From Desulfomonile tiedjei (GTDB lineage: Bacteria; Desulfobacterota; Desulfomonilia; Desulfomonilales; Desulfomonilaceae): a DNA stretch of 8,073 nucleotides. The notes beneath the pieces were generated by a model. That model saw nothing but the letters and a program-made list of their open reading frames with translations. It made no database searches and had not been told where the DNA came from. Within the stretch, counting starts at the first letter, position 1; every line of letters begins with the position of its first letter. The stretch is from assembly GCA_020718965.1 (NCBI GenBank), contig DYRE01000091.1:1-8073 (forward strand), written 5' to 3'. The translations under genes were made by a program, and so were the position numbers. Of the stretch, positions 5,838 through 8,073 are shown one piece after another.

Positions 5838-6429
5838 CGTCTCCTTTTCCCTCTCTAATCACCTCTGGGGAGCCATCAAGTAGACTTATTACAGTTGATG
5901 GTTGAGGAAAAAAGATACCACCATCGATAACCAAATCAATTTGACCTCTGTATATGCGTTCAATTTCTCTGGGGTCATCCAACAACTGATCGTCCGGCAA
6001 TCTGACCGAGGAACTCAGGATGGGGTTTCCCAATTCAGCTAACAACGCCTGGCAGATTCGGTTGTCAGGGATCCGTATACCTACTTCCTGTTTTTTGGTC
6101 AGGACAATTCGAGGAACGAGCCGGGTGGCCTTAAGGATAAACGTATAGGCTCCGGGTAGATACCTCTTAAGTAACTTGTAATCATTATCAGTTACCTGTG
6201 CATAAAGGGAGATTGTTTTTAAATCGGAGAAAACGAAAGAAAGATGTCTCTTGTTGTCTATTTTTTTTATTCTGCGCACTCTTTCAAGGGCTTTTCTGCT
6301 TGCGATATCGCACCCAAGACCATAAACAGTGTCGGTGGGGTAGGCTATTACACCATCACGTTTTAGTATATCGATCACCTTGGAGATATGCCTGGGCTGA
6401 GGATTAACGGGATTTATTTGTAATATCAT
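5815..6429 (-). CDS. yciO: YciO-type YrdC/Sua5-fold protein (L-threonylcarbamoyladenylate synthase family)
   Basis: The 204 residues form a single YrdC-like domain: VIAYPTDTVYGLGCD (27-41), the region RIKKIDNKRHLSFV (53-66), LPGAYTFILKAT (91-102), VGIRIPDN (116-123), NPILSSSVRLPDD (135-147), PSTVISL (177-183) and VIREGKGDV (190-198). TsaC/Sua5 members make threonylcarbamoyl-AMP for the tRNA modification t6A. Here the LSFV stretch and SSSVRLP replace the TsaC hallmarks (KxR with a following Pro-Leu, and STSAN). This matches E. coli YciO, whose role in vivo is unsettled, so t6A synthesis should not be assumed. No C-terminal Sua5 domain is present. The start overlaps the ribD end by 26 nt, with AGG 8 nt upstream, indicating an operon with ribD and nrdR. 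The 3' end overlaps waaA. Confidence 0.9.
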   Translation of the reverse strand: MILQINPVNPQPRHISKVIDILKRDGVIAYPTDTVYGLGCDIASRKALERVRRIKKIDNKRHLSFVFSDLKTISLYAQVTDNDYKLLKRYLPGAYTFILKATRLVPRIVLTKKQEVGIRIPDNRICQALLAELGNPILSSSVRLPDDQLLDDPREIERIYRGQIDLVIDGGIFFPQPSTVISLLDGSPEVIREGKGDVTAFLQD

Positions 6430-7561
6430 CTTGATTGCCTGGATAAACCACTTTTCCTTCTACAAGAATGTCCGGACCAACCCTCGATGATCGCATGTCT
6501 ACCAACCTTGGGGCCTGTTCCAGTCTATCTATACCAGCTCCGGAGACTCCACTGGGAGCCGACTTGCCGCCGATTATGATTGGAGCGTAAAAGAATATGC
6601 AACGATCGACAATTCTAGCTTCTAGAGCTCCCCAAGCGAGTCCCGCTCCACCTTCAATCAATAATGAGGTTATTCCCATTTGATAAAGGTTTGTGAGCAG
6701 GTCTCTAAGGTCTACACGGTCCAAGCTGGTAGTTTCGATGACCCGGCATCCTTTTTTTTCGAGTCTGGACTTGAGTCTCGACGGCGGGTTTTTACGAGTT
6801 GCTATAATCACCCCCGCCTGTGACGTTTGGTTAAAAATGTTCGCTTCCAGAGGAGTTCTTAAATTGGAGTCCGCAACTATACGTATAGGGTCTCTGCCCA
6901 CGCCCCCCTTCAATCTGGTTGTTAGGAAAGGATTGTCTGCGAGAACTGTCCTAATTCCGACCATGACAGCGGTTACTTTGTCCCTTAAACGATGGACTCT
7001 CATCCTTGACTGTTCTGAGGTAATCCACTGAGAATGCCCGGTCCTGGTTGCGACCCTACCATCCAGGCTCATAGCCAGTTTCAGATAAACAAACGGTCTT
7101 CTGAAAGTGACGTTCGTAAGATACATCTCATTGAGAGCCCTGCACCTGTTTTCCAAAACCTGCCCTACGACCTCTATACCGGCTTTACGCAGAAAATCCG
7201 CTCCACCGCCAATTACCGATGGATTGGGATCGTCTATCCCATAATACACTTTTTTTATTCCTGCGGCCATTATGGCTTGCGTGCAAGGGGGGGTACGTCC
7301 GTAGTGGTTGCATGGCTCCAAAGTTACAAAGAGTTCTGCGCCCTCGGTGTGAGGTCCGGCGGCACGTATTGCTTCAACCTCGGCATGCGGTTCTCCCAGT
7401 GCACGATGAAAGCCCTCTCCCAGAATCGTGCCGTTCTTGACCACTACTGCGCCAACCATGGGATTTGGGGACGTTCTACCCAAGCCCTTTCGGGCGATTC
7501 GGATGGCCCTGGACATAAATCTTATCGCTTCATTAGATACCTTACGGTAATTGTGGCTCAT
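6404..7561 (-). CDS. ribD: Bifunctional riboflavin biosynthesis protein RibD (deaminase/reductase)
   Basis: RibD performs two cytoplasmic steps of riboflavin synthesis: deamination of the pyrimidine from GTP cyclohydrolase II, then NADPH-dependent reduction of the ribosyl side chain. The N-terminal zinc deaminase has TSPNPMVGAVVV (30-41), HAE at 59-61 and PCNHYGRTPPC with zinc ligands Cys84 and Cys93. The C-terminal reductase has KLAMSLDGR (161-169), SQWITSE (177-183), LADNP (207-211), LLIEGGAGLA (300-309) and APIIIGG (326-332). Both halves are complete, and 385 residues is near the usual 360-380. ATG 7561 puts the start about 16 residues before the conserved FMSRAIRIA helix; the in-frame ATG 7609 would add 16 residues and widen the nrdR overlap to 68 nt. 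With 7561 the overlap is 20 nt. The other rib genes are not in the window. Confidence 0.96.
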   Translation of the reverse strand: MSHNYRKVSNEAIRFMSRAIRIARKGLGRTSPNPMVGAVVVKNGTILGEGFHRALGEPHAEVEAIRAAGPHTEGAELFVTLEPCNHYGRTPPCTQAIMAAGIKKVYYGIDDPNPSVIGGGADFLRKAGIEVVGQVLENRCRALNEMYLTNVTFRRPFVYLKLAMSLDGRVATRTGHSQWITSEQSRMRVHRLRDKVTAVMVGIRTVLADNPFLTTRLKGGVGRDPIRIVADSNLRTPLEANIFNQTSQAGVIIATRKNPPSRLKSRLEKKGCRVIETTSLDRVDLRDLLTNLYQMGITSLLIEGGAGLAWGALEARIVDRCIFFYAPIIIGGKSAPSGVSGAGIDRLEQAPRLVDMRSSRVGPDILVEGKVVYPGNQDDITNKSR

Positions 7562-8051
7562 CCGGCTGTCCGTGATCCGGTTGCTGTTCCTTTGATTCTT
7601 TAAGTTCATACAGTTCTTTTATCTCATTGACAAATTCTTCTATATCCCTAAAGGATCTGTACACAGAAGCGAATCTCACATAAGCTACTTCATCCATTTT
7701 TTTGAGAGCTTCCATGACCCTTTCCCCTATGTAGGAAATATGGATTTCCTTTTCCGATCTTTCCAGCAGATCCTGTTCAATGCTGTCGGCTACGGTTTCT
7801 ATCTGTTCCATGCTGATTGGTCTTTTTTCACAAGCTCTAACCATTCCTTCGATAATTTTCCGTCTGTCGAAAGCCTCTCTGCGGCCATCCTTCTTGATTA
7901 CAAAAGGCACTACTTCTTCAATTCGTTCATAGGTGGTGAACCTTTTCATACAGTTCAGACACTGTCGTCTCCTACGAATTGCGGTATTGTCTTTCGCCAG
8001 TCTGGAGTCGATGACTTTATCTTCGATTTCACCGCATACTGGACATTTCAT
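7542..8051 (-). CDS. nrdR: Transcriptional repressor NrdR
   Basis: NrdR is a nucleotide-sensing repressor that binds NrdR boxes in front of ribonucleotide reductase genes. The 169 residues begin with a zinc ribbon (Cys3, Cys6, Cys31, Cys34) containing the conserved DSRLAKDNTAIRRRRQC stretch, followed by FTTYER (38-43) and the ATP-cone domain (about 46-137) with VIKKDGRREAFDR, GMVRACEKRPIS and VAYVRFASVYRSF. The usual length is about 150-165. The extra C-terminal tail (about 152-169, rich in Gln, Pro and Glu) is where ribD overlaps in another frame. ATG 8049-8051 gives the invariant MKCPxC start; AGGCGG lies at 8058-8063, 6 nt upstream. It is probably the first gene of nrdR-ribD-yciO, a common pairing. 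No NrdR box can be judged, since its own promoter lies outside the window. Confidence 0.97.
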   Translation of the reverse strand: MKCPVCGEIEDKVIDSRLAKDNTAIRRRRQCLNCMKRFTTYERIEEVVPFVIKKDGRREAFDRRKIIEGMVRACEKRPISMEQIETVADSIEQDLLERSEKEIHISYIGERVMEALKKMDEVAYVRFASVYRSFRDIEEFVNEIKELYELKESKEQQPDHGQPDEPQLP

Positions 8052-8057
8052 TTTAGG

Positions 8058-8063
8058 CCGCCT
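8058..8063 (-). promoter_or_regulatory. Ribosome binding site of nrdR
   Basis: On the minus strand AGGCGG stands 6 nt before the nrdR ATG. It is the same core as before yidC and the secreted-protein gene. Confidence 0.45.
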
Positions 8064-8073
8064 GTAGCAGAAA

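Noticed and set aside
7034..7603. 189-codon open frame on the + strand opposite ribD.
   Set aside because: It lies entirely antisense to clearly conserved RibD residues, its translation has no recognisable domain, and no ribosome binding site stands out.

Overview
This looks like chromosome from a Gram-negative bacterium. A Kdo transferase (waaA), a YidC with a large periplasmic domain after TM1, and a secreted protein resembling the LolA/LolB fold all point to a cell with an outer membrane. The style of the YidC, Jag and RnpA proteins fits Desulfobacterota/Deltaproteobacteria best, but this is an impression from reading the proteins, not a computed placement. All genes are intact, base composition looks even, and I see no insertion sequence, prophage, CRISPR array, tRNA or rRNA. 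This is a conserved housekeeping region, and I found no convincing new multi-gene system in it.

Left part, + strand (1-3454): the classic cluster rpmH - rnpA - yidD - yidC - jag/khpB. It starts with a promoter-like site at 81-109. Directly upstream of that site are two tandem 12-bp A-tract repeats placed where an UP element would sit. rpmH starts with GTG and overlaps rnpA. yidD starts with TTG 2 nt after rnpA. yidC and jag follow closely. Together these genes supply ribosomal protein L34, the RNase P protein, a membrane-insertion helper, the membrane insertase and an RNA-binding protein. mnmE/trmE, often the next gene in this cluster, is missing.

Middle (3455-5837): a 268-nt leader-like stretch holds two back-to-back perfect inverted repeats, a T7 run and further small dyads. 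It is followed by an unnamed secreted protein of possible LolA/LolB fold and then by waaA, which is nearly overlapping and probably co-transcribed. Both products belong to envelope biogenesis.

Right part, - strand (5815-8051): nrdR - ribD - yciO, read right to left, with every junction overlapping, so probably one operon. NrdR represses ribonucleotide reductase genes, RibD carries out two steps of riboflavin synthesis, and the last protein is a YrdC-fold member of the YciO branch. The 3' end of yciO overlaps the 3' end of waaA by 23 bp, tail to tail, leaving no room for a terminator between the convergent units.

The items most worth a second look are the promoter with tandem A-tract repeats, the alternative RNA structures after jag, the unnamed secreted protein, the YciO-type motif changes and several doubtful start codons.
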